A stretch of DNA of 51,228 nucleotides, from the NCBI RefSeq assembly GCF_016583825.1, contig NZ_NRRV01000037.1, positions 1 through 51,228 of the forward strand. The letters run 5' to 3'. Position numbers and translations under genes: made by a program. Numbering within the stretch: the first letter of the stretch is position 1; the number at the start of each line of letters is the position of its first letter. The notes below the pieces were generated by a model. The model saw only the letters and a list, made by a program, of their open reading frames with translations, ran no database searches and was not told the DNA's origin. Below, in pieces: positions 25,609 to 35,240 of this stretch. The stretch comes from Thiohalocapsa halophila (GTDB taxonomy: Bacteria; Pseudomonadota; Gammaproteobacteria; Chromatiales; Chromatiaceae).

Positions 25609-26261
25609 TGGCCCTGTACCGCGTCAAGATCTTCAGCCTGTTCGAGCGCTTCTGGCACTGGTCGCAGATGCTGCTCATCGTGCTGCTGCTCGTCACCGGC
25701 TTCGGCCTGCACGGCTTCCATGAGCTGTTCAGCTTCGAGGACGCCGTGACCCTGCACACCGGGGCCGCGCTGACCCTGCTGGTGCTCTGGGCCTTCGGCA
25801 CCTTTTGGCTGTTCACCACCCGCAGCTGGCGGCACTTCATCCCGACGGCCCACGGCATGTGGGGCGTGCTGCGCTACTACAGCTTCGGCATCTTCAAGGG
25901 CGAGCGCCATCCCTACCGCAAGGCCTACTGGCGCAAGCACAACCCCTTGCAGGCGCTGGCCTACACCATGCTGAAGCTGGTGCTCTTCCCGGCCATCTGG
26001 ATCACCGGGCTGATCTATCTCTTCTACTTCGCCTGGCGCGACCTGCCCGATGCCACCGCCTACCTCACCGGTGTCGCACTGATCCACACCGCCGCCGCCT
26101 TCGCCATCCTCGCCTTCGTCTTCATCCACGTCTACATGCTCACCACGGGCCATTCCTTCCGCGAGCATGTGATGCCCATGATCACCGGCTTCGATGAGGT
26201 GGAGCTGACGCCGGAGGAAGAGGCCTATCTGCGCAAGGACCAGCCTGAGGATATTCGCTAG
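25608..26261 (+). CDS. Membrane cytochrome b (thiosulfate-reductase/cytochrome b561 type)
   Basis: The 217-residue protein has four predicted membrane helices (about 18-38, 50-72, 120-142 and 160-186). Conserved histidines in FERFWHWSQM, VTLHTGAAL, LIHTAAAF and FIHVYMLTTGHS are likely heme b ligands. It belongs to the family of di-heme cytochrome b subunits that exchange electrons between the quinone pool and a periplasmic partner. TGATG coupling to the octaheme gene indicates a two-subunit complex. The GKSFREH-like tail (GHSFREHVMPMITGFDEVELTPEEE) is typical of the thiosulfate reductase gamma group. Confidence 0.9.
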   Translation: MALYRVKIFSLFERFWHWSQMLLIVLLLVTGFGLHGFHELFSFEDAVTLHTGAALTLLVLWAFGTFWLFTTRSWRHFIPTAHGMWGVLRYYSFGIFKGERHPYRKAYWRKHNPLQALAYTMLKLVLFPAIWITGLIYLFYFAWRDLPDATAYLTGVALIHTAAAFAILAFVFIHVYMLTTGHSFREHVMPMITGFDEVELTPEEEAYLRKDQPEDIR

Positions 26262-26379
26262 ACCCTCGCCTTCGGCACCTGGACAACGCGCGCAACAAAG
26301 ACAACGGCCGCCGGCTGATACGGCGCCCAGGGTGGATCAGCGCAGCGCCTGCACCACCCGGCGCTGCCCTGTGTCGGCA

Positions 26380-27273
26380 TCAGCTGTCCGGCGGCGCCTG
26401 CTCGTCCGGGTCCTGTCCGAGCGTCCGCAGCCTCGCCGCAAGCTCCTCGGCGCGGCGGCGTTGCTGCTCGGCCTCGCGCTCGGCGGCCTGAGCGCGGACC
26501 CGCTCGGTCTCCGCGCGCAGCCGCTCGCTCTCGGCGCGCTCACGGTCGGCGCGCCAGCCGGCCAGCACGAAGTCGGCGTAGACCGGATCATCGCGCAGGG
26601 CCTCGTCGGCGGGTTGGGCGAGGAGGTCGGCGAGCCGGAAGCGAAAGCCGGGCAGCACGCGGGAATGGATGATGCCGTCCTGCGGCGGGATCGGCTCGTA
26701 CAGGCCACTGTCATTGCGGCTGTAGAAGGCCCGGCGCTCGGGGTCGGCGTGCAGGATGTAATACTCGGGCACACCGCCTGCGGCATATTCGCCGTGCTTT
26801 TGCACCCTGTCGCGGTGGATGTGCGCCGGCTTGGTGGTGGAAAGGGCCTCGATGCAGAGGTCATAGACGCCGTGATAGGCGACGTCCACCGGCAGCAGTA
26901 CGCCCGGATTGTCGTTGCGCACCACGGCCAGGTCGGGCTTGCGGATCACCACCTTGTTCGGCAGGGACAGCCGAAAGCCCATCTCCAAGCCCACCAGCTT
27001 GCCGAGCGGTTTGGCCTGCAGGAAGGTGTCGAGCAGCCGCAGCAGCCAGACATAGATGCAGTAGGTCTCGAAGTCCGACACCGGCTTCTCCTCCAGCACG
27101 CCGTCATTCCATTCGTACTGGATATCGGCTTCCAGGTAGTACCGGGTCCAATAGGTCTCCTCCGAGACGCGTTTGCCGGCCTCGGAGCGGGGCTCTATCG
27201 GCCCCGCGGGCTCGGCGGCCGGTGCGTCGGTCTGCCGCAGCGGCGCCGACTCGGCGCTGACGGGCTGGGTCAT
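26380..27273 (-). CDS. Uma2-family (DUF820) restriction-endonuclease-like protein
   Basis: The 297-residue protein has a PD-(D/E)xK-like Uma2 core: YEWNDGVLEEKPVSD, then KPDLAVVRND and LCIEALSTTKPAHIHRDRVQKHGEYAAGGVPEYYILH. The Asp in KPDLAVV and the Glu in IEALS are probable metal ligands. The C-terminus (about 235-297) is an Arg/Glu/Ala-rich coiled coil common in this family. Function is unknown; these genes occur in many copies in cyanobacteria and purple bacteria. The ATG at 27273 has GGAG upstream and marks where family similarity begins. Confidence 0.88.
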   Translation of the reverse strand: MTQPVSAESAPLRQTDAPAAEPAGPIEPRSEAGKRVSEETYWTRYYLEADIQYEWNDGVLEEKPVSDFETYCIYVWLLRLLDTFLQAKPLGKLVGLEMGFRLSLPNKVVIRKPDLAVVRNDNPGVLLPVDVAYHGVYDLCIEALSTTKPAHIHRDRVQKHGEYAAGGVPEYYILHADPERRAFYSRNDSGLYEPIPPQDGIIHSRVLPGFRFRLADLLAQPADEALRDDPVYADFVLAGWRADRERAESERLRAETERVRAQAAEREAEQQRRRAEELAARLRTLGQDPDEQAPPDS

Positions 27274-27708
27274 GGCGAGGCTCCGGTCTGAAGGGGGTTG
27301 TCGCGTGTAGACCAAACCTAGCACGCACCGCAACCGATCCAAAGGGCTTGTCCCGCTGCCCTGCTCCGGCGTGGAAGCCGGGCCCGACGCTCCGGCGTCG
27401 CGCAATCGGCGCCGCAAAGCCTCGAGACATGCACCGCTGGAACGCTATGCGGACACCCCGCGCTAGCGCGCGGGAGCGAGGCGGGCACAAACTAGCGCGC
27501 GGGCGCCGGATGCGGCAGCCAACCACCTCATAAATCGGTTTAAAAATTCTGCCTAAGCCGTTATAAAGCAGCCAATCGAGTGCACGACAGCATGCCCCGC
27601 CCCAAGGACGGCACCACAGTTCAACCCGCTGGCGGCGAGCAGCCGGGGGGACCGATTGGACCCCGCACCCGTGAGAGCCTCGCCGCCACCCCACGAGGTG
27701 ACCGAGCC
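27274..27708. other. Intergenic region between divergent Uma2 and aspartoacylase-like genes
   Basis: About 435 bp. It must hold divergent promoters. AT-rich sequence lies near 27530-27565 (AAATCGGTTTAAAAATTC). CTAGCGCGCGGG-like words repeat near 27463 and 27492. I see no gene or terminator. Confidence 0.5.
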
Positions 27709-28875
27709 ATGCGCAGATTGCTGCTGATCGCCCTGACGGCCGGCATCGCCGGCGCCACGCCGCCCGGCGGGCAGGAAACATCCGGCGGCGCGGCCCTGTC
27801 CAGAGTGGCCAGCGTCCAGCAGATGGTCGCAAGCGCGTCCGTCTCCGGCAAGCCGGGGCGCCCGTCCGCCGAGCCCGTCGCGCTGCTCGGTGAGACCATC
27901 CCGCCCGGCAGCACCCGCAGGCTCGCCTGGGCGGGCACCGAGCAGTTCGAGGGCGTCGGCATCGACACGCCCGTGCTGGTCGCCCACGGTGCCGACCCGG
28001 GTCCGGTCCTCTGCCTCACCGGCGCGGTGCACGGCGACGAGCTGAACGGCATCGAGATCGTGCGCCGCGTGCTCGGTCAGCTGGAGCCCGGGGCGCTCGC
28101 CGGCACCGTCATCGGCGTGCCCATCGTCAACATCCAGGCCTTCCGCGACGGCAGCCGCTACCTGCCGGACCGCCGCGACCTCAACCGCCATTTCCCGGGC
28201 TCCCCCGGCGGCTCGGCGGCCTCGCGCATCGCGCATTCGTTGTTCACCCGGGTGGTCCGGCACTGCGATGCGCTGGTCGATCTGCACACGGGCTCCTTCG
28301 AGCGCATCAATCTACCGCAGCTGCGGGCCGAGCTGAGCCACGCGGGCGTCACCGCGCTCGCCAGAGGCTTCGGCGCCACCGTGATCGTCAACAGCCAGCC
28401 GCGGGAGGGCACGTTGCGCGCGGCCGCGACCGGCGCGGGCATCCCCACCGTCACCTTCGAGGCCGGCGGGCCGGCGCAGCTGGAGCCCGAGCAGATCACG
28501 CACGGCGTGCGCGGCATCCGCGCCCTGCTGGATACCCTCGGCATGGTCGCGCAGACACGGCCCTGGAGGGACCACGAAGCGACCTATGTCGACTCATCCT
28601 GGGTCCGCGCCGACCGCGGCGGCATCCTGATGACCGCAGTGGACCTCGGCAGCGAGGTCCGGCAGGGCGACCTCCTCGGCCGCCTCATCGACCCCATCAC
28701 CAACAAAACGACCCCCATCCGGGCCCCCAGCGACGGTCGCGTCATCGGCATGGCCCGCAATCAGGTCCTGATGCCGGGCTTCGCCGCCTACCACCTGGGG
28801 CGGCAGGGGCAGGGCCCGGATGACCGGCTGGCCCCGCCGATGCCGGACAACGAATTCTCGGATACCTCGGAGTAA
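27709..28875 (+). CDS. Exported succinylglutamate desuccinylase/aspartoacylase-family deacylase
   Basis: The 388-residue protein has a short signal peptide-like start (RRLLLIALTAGIAGA). The zinc carboxypeptidase-like catalytic domain has ligands in GAVHGDELNG (His108, Glu111) and LVDLHTG (His192), the substrate-binding DLNR (about 157-160) and a likely catalytic Glu251 in VTFEAGG. A C-terminal beta-rich domain carries RAPSDGRVIG. The family removes acyl groups from amino acids or small amides; the substrate here is unknown. The ATG at 27709 is chosen for the signal peptide and the AGGTGA ribosome-binding sequence upstream. Confidence 0.88.
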   Translation: MRRLLLIALTAGIAGATPPGGQETSGGAALSRVASVQQMVASASVSGKPGRPSAEPVALLGETIPPGSTRRLAWAGTEQFEGVGIDTPVLVAHGADPGPVLCLTGAVHGDELNGIEIVRRVLGQLEPGALAGTVIGVPIVNIQAFRDGSRYLPDRRDLNRHFPGSPGGSAASRIAHSLFTRVVRHCDALVDLHTGSFERINLPQLRAELSHAGVTALARGFGATVIVNSQPREGTLRAAATGAGIPTVTFEAGGPAQLEPEQITHGVRGIRALLDTLGMVAQTRPWRDHEATYVDSSWVRADRGGILMTAVDLGSEVRQGDLLGRLIDPITNKTTPIRAPSDGRVIGMARNQVLMPGFAAYHLGRQGQGPDDRLAPPMPDNEFSDTSE

Positions 28876-29189
28876 CGAGCCCGCCCTGTTCCAGGGACAG
28901 CGTCCAAGGAATCCAGGGGGCCAAGGAGTCCAGGGGCAGCGCAACCCGACATGCGCCTCAGGCAGCCCGCGGATCGCCGCTTGTCCGGCGCCAACACTGT
29001 CTGGCTCTGAGGCCCGCAGAATGGGCAAACATTCGAATCCCGCTCCGCAACGGCGGCTCGCAGGTCGGGTGAGCGATCACGTCACCCGACAAACAGCCGA
29101 TGCGCAATCCGGGTTACGGCTTCCGCTCATCCGAGTGCACAGGGACAATACGCAGGTACGCCAACCGCCCGCAGCGAGAGAGCCATTCC
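28876..29189. other. Intergenic region between deacylase and PlsC-like genes
   Basis: About 314 bp with no gene. A short imperfect direct repeat (CCAAGGAATCCAGGGG and CCAAGGAGTCCAGGGG) lies at 28906-28937. No terminator is evident. Confidence 0.5.
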
Positions 29190-30002
29190 ATGCAGCAACC
29201 GACGGCCGCCAAAGCCGACTCCGCATCATCCCCGACAGCCGCCAAGGCACCAGGCAGCACGCAGGCCGCCAGCCTCGCGGTGCGCCTGCGCAGCATCGCT
29301 TTTGTGATTCTGTCCAGTCTGCTCGCCGTGGTGCACGCGCCGCTGGTGTTCCTGGTCGCGCCCTTCCTGAGCTTCGAGCAGCGCTACCGCTTCGTGAACA
29401 TCTGGAGCGTCGTGATCATGTGGCTGCTGCGCCACTTGAACGGCGTGCGCATCCAGGTGGAGGGCCGGGAGCACATCCCCGAGGACCGTGGCGTGGTCGT
29501 GATGGCCAATCACCAAAGCCCTTGGGAGACCTTTTACCTGCAGATTCTCGTCTCGCCGCAGGCGACCATTCTCAAGAAAGAGCTGCTCTGGATTCCGTTC
29601 TTCGGCTGGGGCCTGGCCCTGCTGAAGCCCATCGCCATCAATCGGTCAATGGGCTCCCAGGCACTGAAGACCATCCTGCGCGAGGGCGCGGCGCGGCTCG
29701 CAGACGGCATCAGTGTGATGATTTTCCCGGAGGGCACCCGCCAGCCGCCGGGCACCATCGGGCACTTCAATTCCGGCGGCGCGATGCTCGCCACCCGCGC
29801 CGGGGCCGAGGTGCTGCCGGTGGCGCACAACAGCGGCGACTGCTGGCCGGGGCGCTCCATCATGCGCTACCCAGGCACCATCCGGATGGTGATCGGCGAG
29901 CCGATCCCGTCCAATGGCAAGTCCACCAAGGCCCTCAACGCCGAGGTGGAGCAATGGATCCATGCCCATTACCCGGGGGAGCTGGCGGCGCCCATCGGCT
30001 GA
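29190..30002 (+). CDS. plsC: 1-acyl-sn-glycerol-3-phosphate acyltransferase (PlsC family)
   Basis: The 270-residue membrane-associated enzyme transfers an acyl chain to lysophosphatidic acid in phospholipid synthesis. An N-terminal hydrophobic pair of segments (about 36-60 and 70-82) precedes the catalytic NHQSPWE motif (107-113, the H-x4-E version of H-x4-D). The acceptor-binding FPEGTR follows at 179-184. The ATG at 29190 is preceded by GAGAG; the 30 extra residues of the longer frame are not family-like. Several PlsC paralogues usually occur per genome, so the symbol is tentative. Confidence 0.9.
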   Translation: MQQPTAAKADSASSPTAAKAPGSTQAASLAVRLRSIAFVILSSLLAVVHAPLVFLVAPFLSFEQRYRFVNIWSVVIMWLLRHLNGVRIQVEGREHIPEDRGVVVMANHQSPWETFYLQILVSPQATILKKELLWIPFFGWGLALLKPIAINRSMGSQALKTILREGAARLADGISVMIFPEGTRQPPGTIGHFNSGGAMLATRAGAEVLPVAHNSGDCWPGRSIMRYPGTIRMVIGEPIPSNGKSTKALNAEVEQWIHAHYPGELAAPIG

Positions 30003-30275
30003 GCCTATCGGTTGGTTGAGCCCCAGGCACCGATGATCCCCGGCGCGCGGTCGATGTCAGTCAGCGGTGGGCGGTGGGCCGGGTATCCATGCGGAGCGCA
30101 TCGCAAGCAGTCAAGATGCCTTTCTCGACGCCTCGGGCGAGCCATCCGACCGGCTGCTGCGAGCGGCCCCTAAGGTACAGGCGGCTTCTTTTGCGCATCC
30201 CCGCGCAGGCGCTGCCGTGCTCGCTGGACCTCGTCGAGGGTGGCGGCCAGGCTTTACACGTGATGACCGATCTCG

Positions 30276-30623
30276 TCAGCCGGCGGCCGTCTTTAGCCGA
30301 GCCTCATCCTCGTCCTGGGCCTGCGCTTCCAGCTCGGCCTGGTAGGCGGCATTGACGCGGTCGCGCAGCTCCTTGCCGGGCTTGAAGTGCGGCACGTACT
30401 TGCCGGCGAGGGCAACGGAATCGCCCGTCTTGGGGTTGCGGCCGATGCGCGGCGGGCGGTAGTGGAGCGAGAAGCTGCCGAAGCCGCGGATCTCGATGCG
30501 CTCGCCGGCGGCGAGGGCGGCGCTCATCTGCTCCAGGATGCAGCGCACGGCGAGCTCGACGTCCTTACAGGCGAGATGGCTTTGCTGTTCGGCCAGGATC
30601 TCGATGAGCTCGGATTTCATCAT
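30276..30623 (-). CDS. ihfB: Integration host factor subunit beta
   Basis: IHF beta, with IHF alpha, bends DNA and shapes the nucleoid, recombination and sigma54 promoters. The first 94 residues are canonical ([15 protein letters not shown], the [26 protein letters not shown] arm, [17 protein letters not shown]). A C-terminal extension of about 20 acidic and alanine-rich residues (to 115) is longer than in enterics. It is the last gene of the aroA-cmk-rpsA-ihfB cluster, which is the standard gammaproteobacterial order. Confidence 0.96.
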   Translation of the reverse strand: MMKSELIEILAEQQSHLACKDVELAVRCILEQMSAALAAGERIEIRGFGSFSLHYRPPRIGRNPKTGDSVALAGKYVPHFKPGKELRDRVNAAYQAELEAQAQDEDEARLKTAAG

Positions 30624-30657
30624 GGTGGATCACCCCGAAATAGCTGGGCAGGTTCGA

Positions 30658-30692
30658 CCCTGCCGCCGGCCTGAAGCGAGCCGGCGGCAGGG
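30658..30692 (-). promoter_or_regulatory. Perfect 13-bp stem-loop between rpsA and ihfB
   Basis: CCCTGCCGCCGGC and GCCGGCGGCAGGG are exact inverses around a 9-base loop, in the 125-base gap after rpsA. There is no T-run on either strand, so it is probably not a full terminator. It more likely sets mRNA stability or attenuates read-through from rpsA to ihfB. Confidence 0.75.
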
Positions 30693-30748
30693 CTGTGCGC
30701 GCGGGAGGCAGGCCGGCACGTGCCCTTGAGCAACGCGCCGGCAGCGGC

Positions 30749-32434
30749 TCAGTCCTCCTCCTTCGCGGCCTCCTCCATCTGCTGCTTGAGGATGTCGCCG
30801 AGGGTGGCGGTGCCGGCCTGGGCCTCGCGGGCATAGCCCTTGATGGCGGCCTGCTCGTCGGCCATGTCCTTCGCCTTGACGGATAGGGAGATGGTGCGGT
30901 TCTTACGGTCCACGCCCATGAACTTGGCCTCCAGCTCCTCGCCGGGCTTGAGCACCTGCCGGGCGTCTTCGACGCGGTCGCGGGAGATCTCCGAGGCGCG
31001 CAGATAGCCCTCGACACCCTCGCCGAGGTCGACGGTGGCACCCTTGGCGTCCACGTCGGTGATGGTGCCCTTGACGATGCTGCCCTTCTCGTTCAGCGCG
31101 ACGAAGCTGGAGAAGGGATCCTTGTCCAACTGCTTGACGCCGAGGGAGATGCGCTCGCGCTCCGGGTCCACCGACAGCACCACCGTCTCCACTTCGTCGC
31201 CCTTCTTGAAGCGGCGCAGGGCCTCCTCGCCGGACTCATCCCAAGAGATGTCGGAGAGGTGCACCAGGCCGTCGATGCCGCCTTCCAGGCCGATGAAGAT
31301 GCCGAAGTCCGTGATGGACTTGATCTGGCCGCTGACCCGGTCGCCCTTCTTGTAGGTGGCCGAGAACTCGTCCCAGGGGTTCGACTGGCACTGCTTGATG
31401 CCGAGCGAGATGCGCCGGCGCTCCTCGTCGATGTCGAGGATCATCACCTCCACCTCGTCCCCCAAGGCGACCACCTTGGTGGGATGGACGTTCTTGTTGG
31501 TCCAGTCCATCTCGGAGACGTGGACCAGGCCCTCGACGCCTTCTTCGATCTCCACGAAGCAGCCGTAGTCGGCGATATTGGTGACCTTGCCGAAGACGCG
31601 GGTGCCTTCCGGGTAGCGCCGGGAGATATTGACCCAGGGGTCCTCGCCCATCTGCTTCAGGCCCAGGGAGACACGCTGGCGCTCGCGGTCGAACTTGAGC
31701 ACCTTGACCATGATCTCCTGGCCGATCTCCACCACCTCGGAGGGGTGCTTGACCCGGCGCCAGGCCATGTCGGTGATATGCAGCAAGCCGTCGATGCCGC
31801 CCAGGTCCAGGAAGGCGCCGTAGTCGGTGAGGTTCTTCACCACGCCCTTGAGCTCCAGGCCTTCTTCGAGCTTCTCCAGCAGGGCCTCGCGCTCGGCGCT
31901 GTATTCCTCTTCCACCACGGCGCGGCGGGAGACGACGACGTTGTTGCGCCGGCGGTCCAGCTTGATGACCTTGAACTCCAGCTCCTTGCCTTCGAGGTAG
32001 GTGGTGTCGCGCACCGGGCGCACGTCTACCAGTGAGCCAGGCAGGAAGGCGCGGACATTGCCGAGCTCGACGGTGAAGCCGCCCTTCACCTTGCCGTTGA
32101 TCATGCCCTTGACGGTGTCGCCGTCTTCGAAGGCCTGCTCCAGCTTGTCCCAAGCCGCGAAGCGCTTCGCCTTCTCGCGCGAGAGCCGGGTGGTACCGAA
32201 GCCGTCCTCGACGGCGTCCAGGGCCACCTCCACGTCGTCGCCGACGGCGACCTCCAGCTCGCCCTCCGGGGAAATGAACTGGTTACGAGGGATGATCCCC
32301 TCGGTCTTCAGACCGGCGTTGACGATGACCACGTCCGGCGTGATTTCCACCACCTCTCCGGTGATGACGGTGCCCGGCTGGAGCTGGGTGTTGGTGAGGC
32401 TCTCTTCGAAGAGCTCGGCAAAGCTTTCGGTCAT
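30749..32434 (-). CDS. rpsA: 30S ribosomal protein S1
   Basis: The 561-residue protein binds mRNA on the 30S subunit. Six S1 RNA-binding repeats are visible, each with a G-x-V-x-x-I-x-x-x-G-F/A-F-V-x-L pattern: for example [35 protein letters not shown] and [18 protein letters not shown]. The N-terminus [13 protein letters not shown] is typical. The length matches gammaproteobacterial S1. It lies between cmk and ihfB. Confidence 0.97.
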   Translation of the reverse strand: MTESFAELFEESLTNTQLQPGTVITGEVVEITPDVVIVNAGLKTEGIIPRNQFISPEGELEVAVGDDVEVALDAVEDGFGTTRLSREKAKRFAAWDKLEQAFEDGDTVKGMINGKVKGGFTVELGNVRAFLPGSLVDVRPVRDTTYLEGKELEFKVIKLDRRRNNVVVSRRAVVEEEYSAEREALLEKLEEGLELKGVVKNLTDYGAFLDLGGIDGLLHITDMAWRRVKHPSEVVEIGQEIMVKVLKFDRERQRVSLGLKQMGEDPWVNISRRYPEGTRVFGKVTNIADYGCFVEIEEGVEGLVHVSEMDWTNKNVHPTKVVALGDEVEVMILDIDEERRRISLGIKQCQSNPWDEFSATYKKGDRVSGQIKSITDFGIFIGLEGGIDGLVHLSDISWDESGEEALRRFKKGDEVETVVLSVDPERERISLGVKQLDKDPFSSFVALNEKGSIVKGTITDVDAKGATVDLGEGVEGYLRASEISRDRVEDARQVLKPGEELEAKFMGVDRKNRTISLSVKAKDMADEQAAIKGYAREAQAGTATLGDILKQQMEEAAKEED

Positions 32435-32763
32435 AGGGTTGGGTTTTTCCGGGCCGGGCGGGCGCCTGGATCCGCTGTGGGACGCGCTGCGGGGGCAACG
32501 CTGTGACGACTCGGCCGCCGGCGCTGCGGCCGGGGCGGTACGTCACCGAGCACGTTGCCCGGCCTCTTCCTGTGCAAATGCATTGGTGAATGATACGCCG
32601 GCGGCATACGCCGCCTGCAGCTCGTTGCGGCGCAAAGCACCGCCTGGGTGTCGGCTAACGCCGACGGATCACACGCTCTGTCGGCAATGATCCGGATCGC
32701 GTGGCTGGCCGGGTCGCATGGCTAGTCACGCCTGTCTGATCGCCTGTCCTCGAGCCGGCCTGC
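32435..32763. other. Gap between cmk and rpsA
   Basis: About 330 bp with no gene. It should hold an rpsA promoter and leader. A GGCGGC...GCCGCC stem with a 4-base loop lies near 32600-32616, and TATCAT on the minus strand next to it could be a -10 element. I cannot settle the start site. Confidence 0.45.
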
Positions 32764-33471
32764 TCAAGCGCGCGCGCTGTCGGCCCATACGTCCGGCAAT
32801 CGATCCCGCACGGCATCGGTGACGCGCGCTAGCACCGCATTGATGCCAAGTCCGGACGTATCGATGACCACCGCGTCGTCCGCCGGCCTGAGCGGACTCG
32901 CCGCGCGCTCCCGGTCGCGCCGGTCGCGCTCGGCCAGGTCCCGCGCAAGATCGCTCAAGTTAGCATCCATGCCTTTGTCTTTCAACTGCTTATAGCGCCG
33001 ATCCGCGCGCACTTGTGGACTTGCGTCCAGGTAGAGCTTGAGCGGGGCTTCCGGGAAGACGACGGTGCCCATGTCCCGGCCGTCGGCAACGAGCCCGGGC
33101 GGGCGCACCGCGTCGCGCTGTAGCCGCCATAACGACCGCCGCACGGCCGGCTGGGCCGCGACGCGGGAGGCATATTCTCCGGCGCTGGCGGTGCGGATCT
33201 CGGTGCTGACATCCACCCCCTCCAGCAGCACCCGCTCGCCGTCGAAGCGGATACTCAGCGCCTGTGCCAGGTTGCCCAGCGCCGCATCGTCGTCGAGAGC
33301 CACGCCGCGCTGCACGGCGGCGAGGCCGACGCAGCGATAGAGCGCGCCGGTATCCAGCACATGCCAGCCGAGCAGCGCGGCAAGCCGCCCGGCGATGGTC
33401 CCCTTGCCGGTGCCGGAGGGCCCGTCGACGGTGATCACCGGCGCCGGCAATGCATCCGATCCCATGCTCAT
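32764..33471 (-). CDS. cmk: Cytidylate kinase
   Basis: The enzyme phosphorylates CMP and dCMP to the diphosphates with ATP. The 235-residue sequence has the P-loop VDGPSGTGKGT (about 15-25), the NMP-binding LDTGALYR segment, GRDMGTVVFPEA and RDRRDRERAASPLRPADDAVVIDTS near the C-terminus. The start overlaps the aroA stop by four bases. The gene is normal in length and context. Confidence 0.96.
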   Translation of the reverse strand: MSMGSDALPAPVITVDGPSGTGKGTIAGRLAALLGWHVLDTGALYRCVGLAAVQRGVALDDDAALGNLAQALSIRFDGERVLLEGVDVSTEIRTASAGEYASRVAAQPAVRRSLWRLQRDAVRPPGLVADGRDMGTVVFPEAPLKLYLDASPQVRADRRYKQLKDKGMDANLSDLARDLAERDRRDRERAASPLRPADDAVVIDTSGLGINAVLARVTDAVRDRLPDVWADSARA

Positions 33472-34859
33472 GCGACGGCCTCGTCAATGCCGAGCCCGGC
33501 GCCGACGGCCAGCGCCGCGAAGCCGGGAAAGGAGGTATCCACATTGGCGCAGTCGCGCACCAAGATTGGCGCACTGGCCCGCAGCGCGGCCATCGCGAAT
33601 GCCATGGCGATGCGGTGATCGCCATGGCTGTCGACGCTGCCGCCGCCGAGGGGCGCCGCGCCCCGCCCCTGAATGCGAATACCGTCCCGCAGGACCTCGG
33701 CGGCGACACCGAGCTGCGCCAGGCCCGCCGCCATGACGGCGATGCGGTCGCTCTCCTTGACGCGCAGCTCCTCGGCGCCCGTCAGCAGGGTCTCGCCGTC
33801 GGCGCAGGCGGCGGCGACGAACAGCGCCGGGAACTCGTCGATGGCGAGCGGCACCTGCGCCGCCGGGATCTCGATCCCCTGCAAGCGGGCGCTGCGCACG
33901 CGCAGGTCCGCCACCGGCTCGGCACCGCACTGGCGCCGATTGGCCACGGCGATGTCGGCACCCATGGCCTTGAGAATATGCAGCACGCCGACCCGCGTCG
34001 GATTGATGCCCACCGCCGGCAGGGTCAGGTCGGCGCCGTCGGCGATGCTGGCACCGACGAGAAAGAAGGCCGCGGAGGAGATGTCCGCCGGCACCTCGAC
34101 CGGGGCGGCGGTGAGCCGGGCGCCGCCGGGAACGCAGACCCGCTGCCTCTCGCGCCGCACGCGGCAGCCGAAGGTGGCGAGCATGCGCTCGGTGTGGTCA
34201 CGAGTGACGGCGGGCTCGCTGACGCAGGTGTCGCCGTCGGCATAGAGGCCGGCAAGCAGCAGACAGGACTTCACCTGAGCGCTCGCGACGGGCATGGCGT
34301 AATCGATGCTCTCGAGCTGCGATACCGGCCGGATGGTCAGCGGCGCCGTCCCCGCTTCGGCCGTCTCGATATCGGCGCCCATGCGCGCCAGCGGCTCGGT
34401 GACGCGGCGCATGGGCCGCCGGGACAGTGATGCATCCCCCACCAGCTTGCTGGCGAAGGGCTGGCCGGCGAGCAGCCCGCAGAGCAGACGCATGGCGGTG
34501 CCCGCATTGCCCACGTCCAGCGGCGCCGACGGCGCCCGGAGCCCGTCCCGACCGACGCCGCGAATGCGCAACCGCCCGGCTTCAGGGCCCTCGATGGCCA
34601 CCCCCATGCTGCGGAATGCCGCGAGGGTGGCGAGGCTGTCGGCGCCCTCCAGAAAGCCCGTGACGGTGGTGTCGCCGTCCGCCAGGGCGCCGAGCATGAT
34701 GGCCCGATGCGAGATGGACTTGTCCCCGGGCACGCGGACCTCACCCCGCAGGGTGCCGCCGGGCGCGATGCGATAGGCGCGCAGGGGCGGCAGGCCGGCC
34801 GCGATGGTGCCGGGCGGCTGTCCGCTCGCTGCTGGCTCAGGCGCTGGATCTCTGCTCAA
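33468..34859 (-). CDS. aroA: 3-phosphoshikimate 1-carboxyvinyltransferase (EPSP synthase)
   Basis: The enzyme joins shikimate-3-phosphate and phosphoenolpyruvate in aromatic amino acid synthesis. Motifs include VPGDKSISHRAIML (about 43-56), LDVGNAGTAMRLL, SAQVKSCLLLAGL, EELRVKESDRIAVMA and SHGDHRIAMAFAM. The 463-residue frame has a TTG start at 34859. No ATG or GTG occurs between it and the conserved region, and an in-frame stop lies just upstream, so TTG is almost forced. The usual serC-pheA-hisC neighbours are not upstream; the cluster begins here. Confidence 0.95.
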   Translation of the reverse strand: MSRDPAPEPAASGQPPGTIAAGLPPLRAYRIAPGGTLRGEVRVPGDKSISHRAIMLGALADGDTTVTGFLEGADSLATLAAFRSMGVAIEGPEAGRLRIRGVGRDGLRAPSAPLDVGNAGTAMRLLCGLLAGQPFASKLVGDASLSRRPMRRVTEPLARMGADIETAEAGTAPLTIRPVSQLESIDYAMPVASAQVKSCLLLAGLYADGDTCVSEPAVTRDHTERMLATFGCRVRRERQRVCVPGGARLTAAPVEVPADISSAAFFLVGASIADGADLTLPAVGINPTRVGVLHILKAMGADIAVANRRQCGAEPVADLRVRSARLQGIEIPAAQVPLAIDEFPALFVAAACADGETLLTGAEELRVKESDRIAVMAAGLAQLGVAAEVLRDGIRIQGRGAAPLGGGSVDSHGDHRIAMAFAMAALRASAPILVRDCANVDTSFPGFAALAVGAGLGIDEAVA

Positions 34860-35240
34860 CGCTCAAGGGCTCCGGGAGTCATGGCAATGGCGTGACGCAC
34901 TGGGTCGCTTCGAATGCGCCGGCTGGATGCAGGCCGCGGGAAGCGCACCGACGCTCGGATCAGGTGTCGGCGCGGCCGCGCCGAGCCCGGCGCGGATTAC
35001 CTGGCTCAACCGACTGGGCGCGACCGACCGGAAGCGACCGGCCGGACGCGACCAACCGGGCGCGATCGGCCGGTCACGACCAAACGGCTTGCATGAAGGC
35101 GGCAAAAGCGCTGCAAAATAGCGCAGGCTCAGCCCCCTGTAAATCCTCCGAGGGGCAGGTGCGCGAGCGCCGCATATCGCAAGCGGCAGGCGCCGGCAGC
35201 GCCCTCGGCCCTTCGGAGCAGCTTGAAGGAGACCCTCTCA
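34860..35240. other. Divergent intergenic region with degenerate GACCGG-type repeats
   Basis: About 380 bp between aroA and the flavoprotein gene. At 35000-35090 words such as GCGACCGACCGG, GCGACCGGCCGG, GCGACCAACCGG and ACGACCAAACGG recur at roughly 10-20 base intervals, forming a degenerate tandem repeat on the plus strand. It may bind a regulator or be decayed repeat DNA. Promoters for both flanking genes should lie here. Confidence 0.55.
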
